This document shows, piece by piece, positions 27,209 to 36,986 of a DNA stretch of 64,000 nucleotides. The notes beneath the pieces are model-generated. The model saw only the letters and a list, made by a program, of their open reading frames with translations, had not been told where the DNA came from and did no database searches. Position 1 is the first letter of the stretch, and every line of letters starts with the position of its first letter. Source of the DNA: DAITBA01 sp036824005. GTDB taxonomy: Bacteria; Pseudomonadota; Gammaproteobacteria; Burkholderiales; Rhodocyclaceae. Both the position numbers and the translations under genes were made by a program. Location of the stretch: assembly GCA_036824005.1 (NCBI GenBank), contig DAITBA010000007.1:1-64000 (forward strand), given 5' to 3'.

Positions 27209-28228
27209 ATGAAATCGCGCTATTCAGCCCTTCTGGGCTTGGCACTTGTCGCCATGTCAATGTCTACGTCGGCACAGGAGAATGTCCTGAATCTGTACTC
27301 CGCCCGCCACTACCAGACCGACGAAGCGCTGTATGCGAACTTCACCAAGCAGACCGGCATCAAGATCAACCGCATCGAAGGCAAGGAAGACGAGTTGCTG
27401 GAACGCATCAAGAACGAGGGCGCCAACAGCCCGGCGGACGTTTTCATCACCGTGGATGCGGCGCGGCTGGCACAGGCCGATGCCCTGGGGCTGTTCGCCC
27501 CGGCGAACTCCAAGATCCTGGAAGAGCGCATTCCGCAGAATCTGCGCACCAAGGACTGGTTCGCCTTTTCCACCCGCGCGCGGGTCATCATCTACAACAA
27601 GGTGACCGTCAAGCCCGAAGACGTGCAGAACTACGAGGATCTCGCCCAGGCCAAGCTCAAGGGCAAGGTGTGTACCCGTTCCGGCAGTCATCCCTACAAC
27701 CTGTCCCTGGGCTCGGCGCTCATCGAACACCTGGGCGAGGCGAAGACGGAGGAATGGGCCCGCGGCGTCGTGGCCAACTTCGCCCGCGCACCGAAGGGTG
27801 GCGATACCGACCAGATCAAAGCCGTGTCCGCCGGAGAATGTCAGGTAGCGCTGTCCAACACGTATTACCTCGTACGCCTGATGCGCTCAGAAAAGCCCGA
27901 GGACAAGAAGGTCATGGAGTCGGTCGGCATCGTCTGGCCGAACCAGAAAAGCTTCGGCGCCCACATCAACGTCTCCGGCGGCGGCATGCTCAAGACCGCG
28001 CCGCACAAGGACGCTGCGCTCAAGTTCCTCGAATACCTGGCGAGCGACGAAGCCCAGTCCTATTTCGCCAACGGCAACAATGAGTGGCCCGTGGTCAAGA
28101 CCGCGGTCACCAAGAACCCGGCGCTCGAATCCCTCGGCAGCTTCAAGGCCGATGCCATCAACGTCGGCGTGCTCGCCAAGAACATGGCTCAGGCACAGAA
28201 GATCTACGACCGCGCCGGCTACCGCTGA
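27209..28228 (+). CDS. fbpA: Ferric-iron ABC transporter, periplasmic binding protein
   Basis: 339 residues. Signal peptide 1-22 (cleavage STSA-Q). The mature protein is the FutA/FbpA type, with the two adjacent Fe(III)-binding tyrosines Y219-Y220 (SNTYYLVRL) and Y163 in the GSHPYN segment. It captures Fe(III) in the periplasm for FbpB/FbpC. Start chosen at the ATG after GGGAGCAACC. A candidate Fur box lies upstream, and a terminator with six T's follows. The permease and ATPase are not adjacent but lie 2 kb away, beyond an MsbA-like gene, on different strands. Confidence 0.93.
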   Translation: MKSRYSALLGLALVAMSMSTSAQENVLNLYSARHYQTDEALYANFTKQTGIKINRIEGKEDELLERIKNEGANSPADVFITVDAARLAQADALGLFAPANSKILEERIPQNLRTKDWFAFSTRARVIIYNKVTVKPEDVQNYEDLAQAKLKGKVCTRSGSHPYNLSLGSALIEHLGEAKTEEWARGVVANFARAPKGGDTDQIKAVSAGECQVALSNTYYLVRLMRSEKPEDKKVMESVGIVWPNQKSFGAHINVSGGGMLKTAPHKDAALKFLEYLASDEAQSYFANGNNEWPVVKTAVTKNPALESLGSFKADAINVGVLAKNMAQAQKIYDRAGYR

Positions 28229-28248
28229 GGCCGAACACACCCCACTCG

Positions 28249-28272
28249 GCCCCGCTCAGGCGGGGCTTTTTT
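28249..28272 (+). terminator. Intrinsic terminator of fbpA
   Basis: Stem GCCCCGC (28249-28255), loop TCAG, stem GCGGGGC (28260-28266), then TTTTTT. It lies 20 bases after the fbpA stop. Confidence 0.92.
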
Positions 28273-28395
28273 GTCTGCAGCGCGCCCGCGCGTGCCGAGC
28301 GTCGGGCACCGTGGTCGGGATAGGAATGCTCGCAGCCCGCGTGCCGTAATCGCCCGGCTCCGTTATCCTCATCGATCAACCTAGAAAAAGCTGTT

Positions 28396-28527
28396 CTCCA
28401 CCAAGGACACAAAGAACACCAAGGAAACTCAGGTACTTGGAGGGCATGTGCTGCTCACCCGCCGGGTGGAGGCATCCTTCCCGGCAACTATCGAGTTTTC
28501 TTCGTGTTCTTGGTGTCCTTGGTGGTG
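28396..28527. repeat. Long inverted repeat, CACCAAGGA family, copy A
   Basis: Left arm 28396-28430 and right arm 28493-28527 match as inverted repeats at about 31 of 35 positions. Both are built from CACCAAGGA / CACCAAGAA units. The 62-base centre holds a smaller hairpin (CACCC-GCC-GGGTG). The right flank continues with GGTTTTCAGAATCA, which recurs in part after copy B. Lies in the 337-base gap between the fbpA terminator and the MsbA-like gene. Confidence 0.85.
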
Positions 28528-28565
28528 CAAATGCGGTTTTCAGAATCAATGGTATGGCCCGGCCC

Positions 28566-30368
<1,803 letters not shown>

Positions 30369-32027
30369 TCAGCGGCAGCAGTCCGACGGCGACGATCGCC
30401 AGCGCCGCAGTGGACGCCTCGGCCAGGCGCTCGTCCGCGGCCAGGATGTAGGTCTGGGTCGCCAGGGTGTCGAAGTTGAACGGGCGCATCACCAGCGTCG
30501 CCGGCAGCTCCTTCATGACATCGACAAACACCAGCAGAGCGGCGGTGAGCATGCTGCCGCGCAGCAGGGGCACATGCACCCGACGCAACATCGCCGCCTG
30601 CCCTAATCCCAGGCTGCGCGCTGCGTCGTCCATGCTCGGGGTGATCTTGCCCAGGCTCGCTTCCACCGTCTGCAAGGCGATGGCGAGGAAGCGCACCAGG
30701 TAGGCATAGACGAGCGCGGCAATGCCGCCGGTGAGCAGCAAGCCTGGATTGATGCCGAAGGACTGGCGCAGCGCTTCCGCCAGCAGGTTGTCGAAGCGCG
30801 TCACCGGAATGAGCACACCCACAGCGATGACCGAGCCCGGCACGGCGTAGCCCAGGCCGACCAGACGATTGAGCACCGCCGGCCAGCCGCCTTTGTTCAG
30901 GCGCGCCGCATAGGCGAGCAGAACCGCGATCACCACTGCCAGCAGAGCGGTGAGCGCCGCAAGCACGAAGCTGTTGCGCGCCAGCTGCAGAAAGCGCGCG
31001 CCGAACTGGGCGTCGCCCTCGCCCAGCGCCATCCGCAGCAGCAGGCCCGCCGGCAGCAGAAAGCCGATGACCAGCGGTGCCGCGCAAAGTGCGAATGCCG
31101 CCCACGCCTTGACCCCGCGCAGCCGCCGGCCGGCCATGGGCCGGCTGCGCCCCGTGGTGTCGTGGAAGCGGGCGCGACCGCGGCTTGCCCGCTCCAGCGC
31201 CAGCACCAGGACGACCAGCCCCAGCAGCGCCGCCGAGAGCTGGGCGGCAGCAATGCGATCGCCCAGGGAAAACCAGGCGCGGTAGATGCCGGTGGTGAAG
31301 GTCTGGACGCCAAAGTAAGCCACGGTGCCATAGTCGGCCAGCGTCTCCATCAGCGCCAGGGCGACGCCCGCCGCCACGGCCGGGCGTGCCAGCGGCAGCG
31401 ACACGCGGAAGAACGTAGCCCAAGGACCGAGCCCGAGCGAGCGGCTGACTTCGAGCATGCCGCTGGCGCGCTCGATAAATGCCGTACGCATGAGCATGTA
31501 AACGTAGGGGTAGAGCACGAATGCGAACATCAGAATGGCGCCGTGCACCGAGCGCACGTCGGGGAACCAATACTCCCCCGCTTTCAGCCCGAAGGTGGCG
31601 CGCAGCCAGCTCTGCACCGGGCCGACGAATTGCAGAAAATCGGTGTAGGTGTAAGCCATGACATAAGCCGGCATGGCAAGCGGCAGGATCAGCGCCCATT
31701 CGAACACGCGCCGGCCGGGGAAGTCGTGCATGGCTGTCAGCCATGCCGTGGCGACGCCGCCGAAGGCCACCCCCGCACCGACTCCCAGGCACAGCCACAA
31801 GGTATTGGCCAAGTACTCGGGCAGGACGGTGGCGCTCAGGTGTGCCCAGATCGCCCCGGTTCCGCCGGCGAAGATATTCGCACCCACGGAGAGGATGGGC
31901 ACTGCGATAAGCAGCGCAACCACGAAGGCAGCCGCAGTCAGACGCGACGGATGCCGCCGGCCCGAGGCACCGAGGGGAATCGCCATGGAAACGGTCCGGC
32001 TCAAGATCGCAGCGGCGGTGTCAAAAT

Positions 32028-32046
32028 GCAAATTATAATTGCTTAC
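32028..32046. promoter_or_regulatory. Candidate Fur box between fbpB and fbpC
   Basis: TGCAAATTATAATTGCTTA, a near-palindrome around AATTATAATT, in the 92-base gap between the divergent fbpB and fbpC genes. It shares TGCAAATTAT with the site upstream of fbpA, so one iron-responsive regulator probably controls all three genes. Confidence 0.6.
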
Positions 32047-32078
32047 ACCATAACGATATCTTCCTGCCCGCAGAAAAC

Positions 32079-33191
32079 ATGCCGCTGCTGGAACTCGACA
32101 GCATCTGCCACGCTTACGGCGAGCAACTGGTCGTAGACCACCTCGGCTTCGCCCTGGGGCGAGGCGCAATCGGTTGCCTGCTCGGCCCTTCGGGCTGCGG
32201 CAAGACGACGGTGCTGCGCTGCATCGCCGGCTTCGAGCAGGTGAGCGAGGGCAGCATCCGCATCAACGACGAGACCGTCAGCAGCCCTACGGTCCATGTG
32301 CCACCCGAGAAGCGGCGCATCGGCATGGTGTTCCAGGACTATGCCCTGTTTCCGCACCTGTCCGTCGCCGACAACATCGCCTTCGGGTTGCGCGGCGTGC
32401 CCGGTGCGCAGGCGCGCGTGTATGAGTTGCTCCGGACTGTCGGCCTCGCCGGCCAGGACCGGAGGTACCCCCACGAGCTCTCCGGCGGCCAGCAGCAACG
32501 CGTCGCCCTCGCCCGGGCGCTGGCACCGCAGCCGCAGCTGCTGCTGCTCGACGAGCCCTTCTCCAATCTGGACGTCGATCTGCGCGAGCGGCTGTCTCTC
32601 GAAGTGCGCGATATCATCAAGCACAGCGGCACGACTGCCATACTCGTCACCCACGACCAGCACGAGGCCTTCGCCATGGCCGATGAGATCGGCATCGTCC
32701 ACAACGGCTGCATCCAGCAGTGGGACACACCGTACAATCTCTACCACCGGCCGAAGAACCGCTTCGTCGCCGACTTCATCGGCCAGGGCGTATTCGTGCC
32801 GGGAACGGTAGTGAACGAGCAGCGGGTGCACATGGAGCTCGGAATGCTGGAAAGCCGTGTGCCGATCGAATGCAGCGTCGGCTGCGGCGCCTGCGACAAG
32901 GGCTGCCACGTGGATGTCCTGCTGCGACCCGACGACGTGGTGCACGACGACGCCAGCCCGATGAAAGCCGAGGTCATGCACAAGGCATTCCGCGGCGCCG
33001 AGATCCTTTACACGCTGCGACTGGCGAGCGGCGCGCGCGTGCTGTCCCTGGTGCCGAGCCATCACAACCACGCCATCGGCGAGAAGATCGGCATCCGCCT
33101 GGACGTGGACCACGTCGTCACCTTCCGCACGCCGACGCAGACCAATGAAGCAGGTGCGATCCAGGTCGTGCAGCACGTCAAGACTGCATGA
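32079..33191 (+). CDS. fbpC: Ferric-iron ABC transporter, ATP-binding protein
   Basis: 370 residues. Walker A GPSGCGKTT, Q-loop VFQDYALFPH, signature LSGGQQQR, Walker B LLLLDEPFSNLD, H-loop VTHDQ: a CysA/PotA/FbpC-type ATPase. The C-terminal regulatory (TOBE-like) domain, from about 240, includes four cysteines, C265-x3-C269-x2-C272-x3-C276 (CSVGCGACDKGC), which look like a metal or iron-sulfur site. It starts divergently from fbpB and ends in a 4-base overlap with aat. Confidence 0.92.
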   Translation: MPLLELDSICHAYGEQLVVDHLGFALGRGAIGCLLGPSGCGKTTVLRCIAGFEQVSEGSIRINDETVSSPTVHVPPEKRRIGMVFQDYALFPHLSVADNIAFGLRGVPGAQARVYELLRTVGLAGQDRRYPHELSGGQQQRVALARALAPQPQLLLLDEPFSNLDVDLRERLSLEVRDIIKHSGTTAILVTHDQHEAFAMADEIGIVHNGCIQQWDTPYNLYHRPKNRFVADFIGQGVFVPGTVVNEQRVHMELGMLESRVPIECSVGCGACDKGCHVDVLLRPDDVVHDDASPMKAEVMHKAFRGAEILYTLRLASGARVLSLVPSHHNHAIGEKIGIRLDVDHVVTFRTPTQTNEAGAIQVVQHVKTA

Positions 33192-33931
33192 TCCCCTGGC
33201 TCGACCGGGACGATCCGTTTCCGCCGGTGACAACGGCATTGCGCCACCCCAACGGTCTGCTCGCGGCGGGCGCCGATCTGTCTTCCCAGCGGCTGATCGC
33301 CGCTTATCATCGCGGCATCTTTCCCTGGTACGGCGCCGGCGAACCCATCCTGTGGTGGAGTCCGGATCCGCGCATGGTCCTGCTGCCGGGCGAGCTCAAG
33401 ATTTCCCGCTCGCTGCGCAAGCGTTTGAAGCGCGGCGATTACGAGGTGCGCCTCGACAGCGCCTTCGCCGACGTGATGACCGCTTGCGCCGGACCCCGAG
33501 CAGGCCAGGACGGCACCTGGATCACGCCGGACATGCGCCGGGCCTACGTCCGCCTGCATCAGCTCGGCTACGCCCACAGTGTCGAGACGTGGATCGACGG
33601 CAGGCTCGCCGGGGGGCTCTACGGCGTCGCCCTGGGGCGCGTGTTCTTCGGCGAATCGATGTTCACCCGCGTTGCCGACGCGTCGAAAATCGCCCTCGCG
33701 CACCTGTGCCGATATCTTGAGCGGCGCGGTTTCGCCATGATAGATTGCCAGATGGTTACGACCCATCTCGCCTCGCTCGGCGCGCACACCATTCCGCGCC
33801 GCGAATTCGTTGCTAAGCTGGATCTATGGACTGCCGAAGGACCAAGCCCGGGAAAATGGCCGACGCACGACGTGCACGGGGCATTCGCCGCCGATCGCGC
33901 GCCGCGCAACGACAACGATGACGCTGCTTAA
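33188..33931 (+). CDS. aat: Leucyl/phenylalanyl-tRNA-protein transferase
   Basis: 247 residues, normal length. Adds Leu or Phe to proteins with N-terminal Arg or Lys, tagging them for ClpAP (N-end rule). Start MIPWLDRDDPFPP, FPWYGAGEPILWWSPDPR and the catalytic-domain GRVFFGESMFTR are family hallmarks. The ATG overlaps the fbpC stop (ATGA), so translation may be coupled. The next gene, bpt, is the companion N-end-rule transferase and overlaps by 14 bases. Confidence 0.96.
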   Translation: MIPWLDRDDPFPPVTTALRHPNGLLAAGADLSSQRLIAAYHRGIFPWYGAGEPILWWSPDPRMVLLPGELKISRSLRKRLKRGDYEVRLDSAFADVMTACAGPRAGQDGTWITPDMRRAYVRLHQLGYAHSVETWIDGRLAGGLYGVALGRVFFGESMFTRVADASKIALAHLCRYLERRGFAMIDCQMVTTHLASLGAHTIPRREFVAKLDLWTAEGPSPGKWPTHDVHGAFAADRAPRNDNDDAA

Positions 33932-34664
33932 GGACATCCCCTTCCCGCTGCTGCAGTTCTACGCCACGGCGCCCTACGCCTGTTCCTATCTGCCGGGACG
34001 GGTGGCGCGCTCCCAGGTCGCCACGCCCAGCCACATGATCGACGTGGCCATGTATTCGGAGCTGGTGCGCGCCGGCTTTCGCCGCAGCGGCATCTTCACC
34101 TACCGCCCCTATTGCGACGCCTGCCGCGCCTGTGTGCCGGTGCGCGTACCCGTCGCCAGCTTCGTGCCCAACCGCAGCCAGCGCCGCGCCCAGGCCCGAC
34201 ACCGGCCGCTGATGGCGCACCAGCTGCCGCTCACCTACGACGAGGAGCACTACGCGCTCTACCAGCGCTACCAGGCCAGCCGCCATAGCGGTGGCGGCAT
34301 GGACCAGGACAGCCGCGAGCAATACGCCCACTTCCTGCTGCAAAGCCATGTGGACAGCGTCATGGTGGAGTATCGCGACGCCGGCGAGTTGCACATGGTG
34401 AGCATCATCGACGTGCTCACCGACGGCCTGTCGTCGGTCTATACGTTCTTCGATCCGGACGTGCCCGGCGCCAGCTTCGGCACCTACAGCATCCTCTGGC
34501 AGATCGCCCAGTGCCAGCGCCTGCGCCTGCCCTATCTCTACCTCGGCTACTGGATCCGCGACAGCCACAAGATGGCCTACAAAGGCAACTTCCGTCCCAT
34601 GGAAGGGCGTATCGGCGGCGTCTGGCGGGCACTGCGCGAGGAGGAACTGGGGCCGCGGCGGTAG
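33918..34664 (+). CDS. bpt: Aspartate/glutamate leucyltransferase / arginyl-tRNA-protein transferase (Bpt type)
   Basis: 248 residues. N-terminal half has the Cys motif CDACRACVPVRV and a Cys near residue 22 (PYACSYLPG), the bacterial ATE/Bpt pattern; the C-terminal half has DVLTDGLSSVYTFFDPD. It adds an amino acid from aminoacyl-tRNA to N-terminal Asp or Glu. The ATG at 33918 was chosen because it begins the conserved MTLLKDIPF; the longer frame upstream lies inside aat. In many betaproteobacteria aat and bpt are followed by pyrD; here 13.9 kb separate them. Confidence 0.94.
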   Translation: MTLLKDIPFPLLQFYATAPYACSYLPGRVARSQVATPSHMIDVAMYSELVRAGFRRSGIFTYRPYCDACRACVPVRVPVASFVPNRSQRRAQARHRPLMAHQLPLTYDEEHYALYQRYQASRHSGGGMDQDSREQYAHFLLQSHVDSVMVEYRDAGELHMVSIIDVLTDGLSSVYTFFDPDVPGASFGTYSILWQIAQCQRLRLPYLYLGYWIRDSHKMAYKGNFRPMEGRIGGVWRALREEELGPRR

Positions 34665-34761
34665 TCGGCGAACGCGCCCCGATCCCGTTCCGATACCTGC
34701 AGCTCTGCCGCGCCCAGCGACCATGTGGGCGCTGAATACGGTGCCTTTTGGCTCCCGCTGC

Positions 34762-35196
34762 TCAGGCAAGCGGATCACGCACATCCAGAAACGAGAACTT
34801 CCTGAAATCCCTGTCGTGGGTGTAGAGCTTCACCACGCCATGCTGGCTCAGTAGCGCAGCCAAATGAGCGTCCGGCACCAGGTTCCCCCTTGTGGGGACG
34901 TCCTTGGCAATTTCGCGGTAGACGTCCCAGAAACCCTCTTCTTCAGAAATTACGCGGCAAGATGGGGTCGCCAACAGTGCGTCGATATTGCGTGCGGCGT
35001 CTTCGTGGGTCAGCGGTCGATCGAAGATCGACGGATGGGTGGCCATCCGCACATAGCTCATCACGGTGACCCAAGCCAGGCAGAAGACCTCGCGGCCGCT
35101 TGCGCATTGGTACAGAAACTCCACCGCCTTGTCATGCAACGGACTACTGCCATCCGATGCGTGGAGCAGGATGTTGACGTCGATGCCGAAGCTCAT
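34762..35196 (-). CDS. PIN-domain toxin, VapC family
   Basis: 144 residues, one PIN domain. Acidic residues of the active site are visible: D6 (GIDVNILLHASDGSS), an E in the middle, then DAHLAALL and THDRDF near the end. Such proteins are RNases, often tRNA- or rRNA-specific. The ATG overlaps the stop of the upstream small gene (4 bases), a common antitoxin-toxin arrangement. It is the first of two head-to-head PIN modules, at the left edge of the accessory island. Confidence 0.85.
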   Translation of the reverse strand: MSFGIDVNILLHASDGSSPLHDKAVEFLYQCASGREVFCLAWVTVMSYVRMATHPSIFDRPLTHEDAARNIDALLATPSCRVISEEEGFWDVYREIAKDVPTRGNLVPDAHLAALLSQHGVVKLYTHDRDFRKFSFLDVRDPLA

Positions 35197-35369
35197 CGGG
35201 AGCGGTCGTCCATTGCATCGAGCAGGGCGTGCGTGTCGCCCAGGTCGACCCGCGCGCCCAACTCGAGCATGCCATCGCGCCGCTCATGGGAAGAGCGCCG
35301 GCGGACTTCGCGCTCGATGCTGCGCCGCTGGCCACCGCGGTACCGGCCGGCGCTACCGGAGTTCCTCAT
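35193..35369 (-). CDS. Probable antitoxin of the leftward PIN toxin
   Basis: 58 residues from the ATG at 35369 (TGAGGG upstream). Arg-rich N-terminal half (RRSIEREVRRRSS), then RDGMLELGARVDLGDTHALLDAMDD. It does not look like standard VapB, so the call rests on position: it precedes and overlaps the PIN toxin by 4 bases. The longer frame to 35408 crosses the intergenic region. It could be a shortened or unusual antitoxin. Confidence 0.55.
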   Translation of the reverse strand: MRNSGSAGRYRGGQRRSIEREVRRRSSHERRDGMLELGARVDLGDTHALLDAMDDRSR

Positions 35370-35401
35370 TGACGCCCTCACGCAAATAGCCCAAACTCCT
35401 C

Positions 35402-35429
35402 GCATCAATGCAGGAAAGCATATTTATGC
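35402..35429. promoter_or_regulatory. Candidate shared operator of the divergent TA modules
   Basis: Four alternating 4-base half-sites, GCAT-N2-ATGC-N6-GCAT-N4-ATGC, span the end of the 56-base divergent gap; the last one includes the ATG of the rightward vapB. The innermost palindrome is GCATATTTATGC. VapB-type repressors bind palindromes of this kind. The assignment is inference. Confidence 0.4.
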
Positions 35430-35701
35430 GTACGACCATTGATTTACCTGATGACGTCCTCCGCCGAGCAAAGATCGCCGCGGTGGAGCGCGGCTCCAGT
35501 CTGCGACAGCTCGTCATCGACGCGCTCAAGCGCGAAATGGAGGAGCCTTCGCGCGTTCGCGCCCGACGGATGACGAGCCCTCCGATCAAGCTTGCCGCCG
35601 ATTCGCCCTTGCGAACGCTCAGCCCGGACGAGATCAAGCGTCTGGATACCGAAGCGGAGGTCGAAGCCGAAGTGGCGCGGGCAAATGCGCGCCATCGCTG
35701 A
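35426..35701 (+). CDS. VapB-type antitoxin
   Basis: 91 residues from the ATG at 35426, with GGAAAG 8 bases upstream. The N-terminus MRTTIDLPDDVLRRAK is the ribbon-helix-helix start shared by VapB/CopG-type antitoxins, followed by VERGSSLRQLVIDALKREM. The C-terminal half is charged and probably binds the toxin. It overlaps the PIN toxin by 17 bases. The pair is divergent from another TA-like pair. Confidence 0.85.
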   Translation: MRTTIDLPDDVLRRAKIAAVERGSSLRQLVIDALKREMEEPSRVRARRMTSPPIKLAADSPLRTLSPDEIKRLDTEAEVEAEVARANARHR

Positions 35702-36122
35702 CGCGAACGTCTTGCTGCCCTTGCTGACCGAGGGGCACGCCCACCGCGCGCCCGCCAGCGCCTGGTGGGACGGCTGCGAGGACGGCAGCGTCGGCCTATG
35801 CCTGCCCGTGCGGATGGCGCTTCTGCGCCTGCTCACAAATGTTCGCGTCATGGGTTCCAGCATCCTGCGCCCGGAGCAGGCGTGGGACGTGCTGGCGGAG
35901 TTGATCGATGACCCGCGCATCGTCATTGTCGATCAAGCCCCAAAGACCCACACGCAGCATTGGCGCGCCAACATCGAAGGGCGCGAGCCCTCTCCCGACC
36001 TATGGACCGATGCCTGGCTCGCTGCGCTGGCCCAGGCGACCGACTGCGAGATGATCACCTTCAATCGCGGATTCCGCTCCTTCGCCAATCTCAAGCTGCA
36101 CCTGCTGTTGCCGGTGACCTGA
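35685..36122 (+). CDS. PIN-domain toxin, VapC family
   Basis: 145 residues from the ATG at 35685. PIN-fold acidic residues D7 (RAIADANVLLPLL), then DLWTDAWLAALA and TFNRGFRSF at the end. Predicted RNase toxin, partnered with the overlapping VapB-type gene. The 3' end abuts a broken outer-membrane efflux gene, which suggests the module inserted into or next to an older locus. Confidence 0.85.
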   Translation: MRAIADANVLLPLLTEGHAHRAPASAWWDGCEDGSVGLCLPVRMALLRLLTNVRVMGSSILRPEQAWDVLAELIDDPRIVIVDQAPKTHTQHWRANIEGREPSPDLWTDAWLAALAQATDCEMITFNRGFRSFANLKLHLLLPVT

Positions 36123-36571
36123 AGGATTGCTCAGCCGCTCGGTCCGTCGGCCCGGCGCTCGCCCAGACCCTCTTCGACGGGGGGCTACGCCGCGCCCAGA
36201 GCGACCAGGCCGTCGCCGCCTACGACGGCACCGTGGCCACCTACCGCCAGACCGTGCTCGCCGGCTTCCAGCAGGTGAAAGACAACCTGGCGGCGCTGCG
36301 CCTGCTGGAAGAGGAGGCCCAGGTGCAGGACGAGGCCGTGCAGGCGGCCCGCGAGGCGGTGCAGCTGGGCCTCAACCAGTACAAGGCGGGCACCATCAGC
36401 TATCTCGACGTGGCGACGCTGCAGACCGTGGCGCTCAACAACGAGCGCACGGCGGTGGACGTCCTCGGGCGGCGGCTGACGGCGGCGGTGGCGCTGGTGC
36501 GGGCGCCGGGGGGTAGGTGGAGTGGGGAGTTGGCGGGGAAGGCGGCGGTGGTGGGGGATGGAGAGCGGTAG
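36123..36571 (+). pseudogene. C-terminal fragment of an outer-membrane efflux protein (NodT/OprM type)
   Basis: Starting right after the VapC stop, the frame reads SVGPALAQTLFDGGLRRAQ, then DQAVAAYDGTVATYRQTVL, LNQYKAGTISYLDVATLQT and ALNNERTAVDVLGRRL: about 140 residues from the second TolC-like repeat of RND efflux outer-membrane lipoproteins, which are usually 450-500 residues long. There is no start codon, signal peptide or first half, and no efflux pump genes nearby. It is a remnant left by deletion or insertion. Confidence 0.85.
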
Positions 36572-36792
36572 CAATGGCGTCTCTCTTGTGGGAGGGGAGG
36601 GTGCGCGGCGCTGTTCATGGTCTGCCGCCGCACATCACGCAAGCCTCTCGTGATCTGTCAGGTACTCTGCCGTGCGAATGCCGGCTTGTCGGCCTGACCG
36701 GCCGTACGCCCGTCGACTGTTAGGCGACAGGTGCTAATCAGAAATCAGACCTTGTTGCCATTCGTGGTTGCCGAAGATTAAAGGCCCTGAAC

Positions 36793-36811
36793 GGCACACG
36801 AATGCGGTGCC
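36793..36811. promoter_or_regulatory. Weak NtrC-like dyad upstream of atzF
   Basis: GGCAC-N9-GTGCC. Its centre is about 33 bases (three helical turns) upstream of the stronger dyad at 36825-36845, the spacing of the paired NtrC sites at glnA. The spacer is 2 bases too long for the consensus, so it would be a weak site. Confidence 0.4.
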
Positions 36812-36824
36812 CGATTCAAGGTCG

Positions 36825-36845
36825 GATGCACATTCAAGGTGCATC
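36825..36845. promoter_or_regulatory. NtrC binding site (enhancer) of the atz operon
   Basis: Perfect dyad GATGCAC-N7-GTGCATC, matching the NtrC consensus TGCAC-N7-GTGCA exactly. It lies about 120 bases upstream of the predicted sigma-54 start point, the usual enhancer distance. It implies activation when nitrogen is limiting. Confidence 0.65.
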
Positions 36846-36927
36846 TCTTACGCCGCCGACGTCGTCTTCGAACCGTGCAGCTTTCCAATAATCATATGAA
36901 TCAATTGACTAACAATTCCCTCCGGGC

Positions 36928-36946
36928 TTGGCACGCACCATGCTTT
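36928..36946 (+). promoter_or_regulatory. Sigma-54 promoter of the atz operon
   Basis: TTGGCACGCACCATGCTTT: TGGCACG, four bases, then ATGCT, with GG and GC 10 bases apart. It departs from the TGGCACG-N4-TTGCW consensus at one base. Predicted transcription start is near 36955, 32 bases before the TTG start of atzF. Confidence 0.75.
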
Positions 36947-36955
36947 ATGAATCCC

Positions 36956-36971
36956 ATCTTGTATCCAAGAT
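36956..36971. promoter_or_regulatory. Candidate GntR operator at the atz start point
   Basis: Palindrome ATCTTG-TATC-CAAGAT directly downstream of the predicted +1. The 15-mer GTATCCAAGATCGAA that starts here (36961-36975) recurs exactly at 45936-45950, just before the GntR regulator gene of the same operon. FadR-type regulators bind such 6-4-6 sites, and its position suits repression by roadblock. Confidence 0.5.
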
Positions 36972-36986
36972 CGAATTCACAAAATC

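Noticed and set aside
28437..28565. Longer start for the MsbA-like gene
   Set aside because: The added 43 residues come from the inverted repeat and do not resemble exporters; the ATG at 28566 begins the usual cytoplasmic start.
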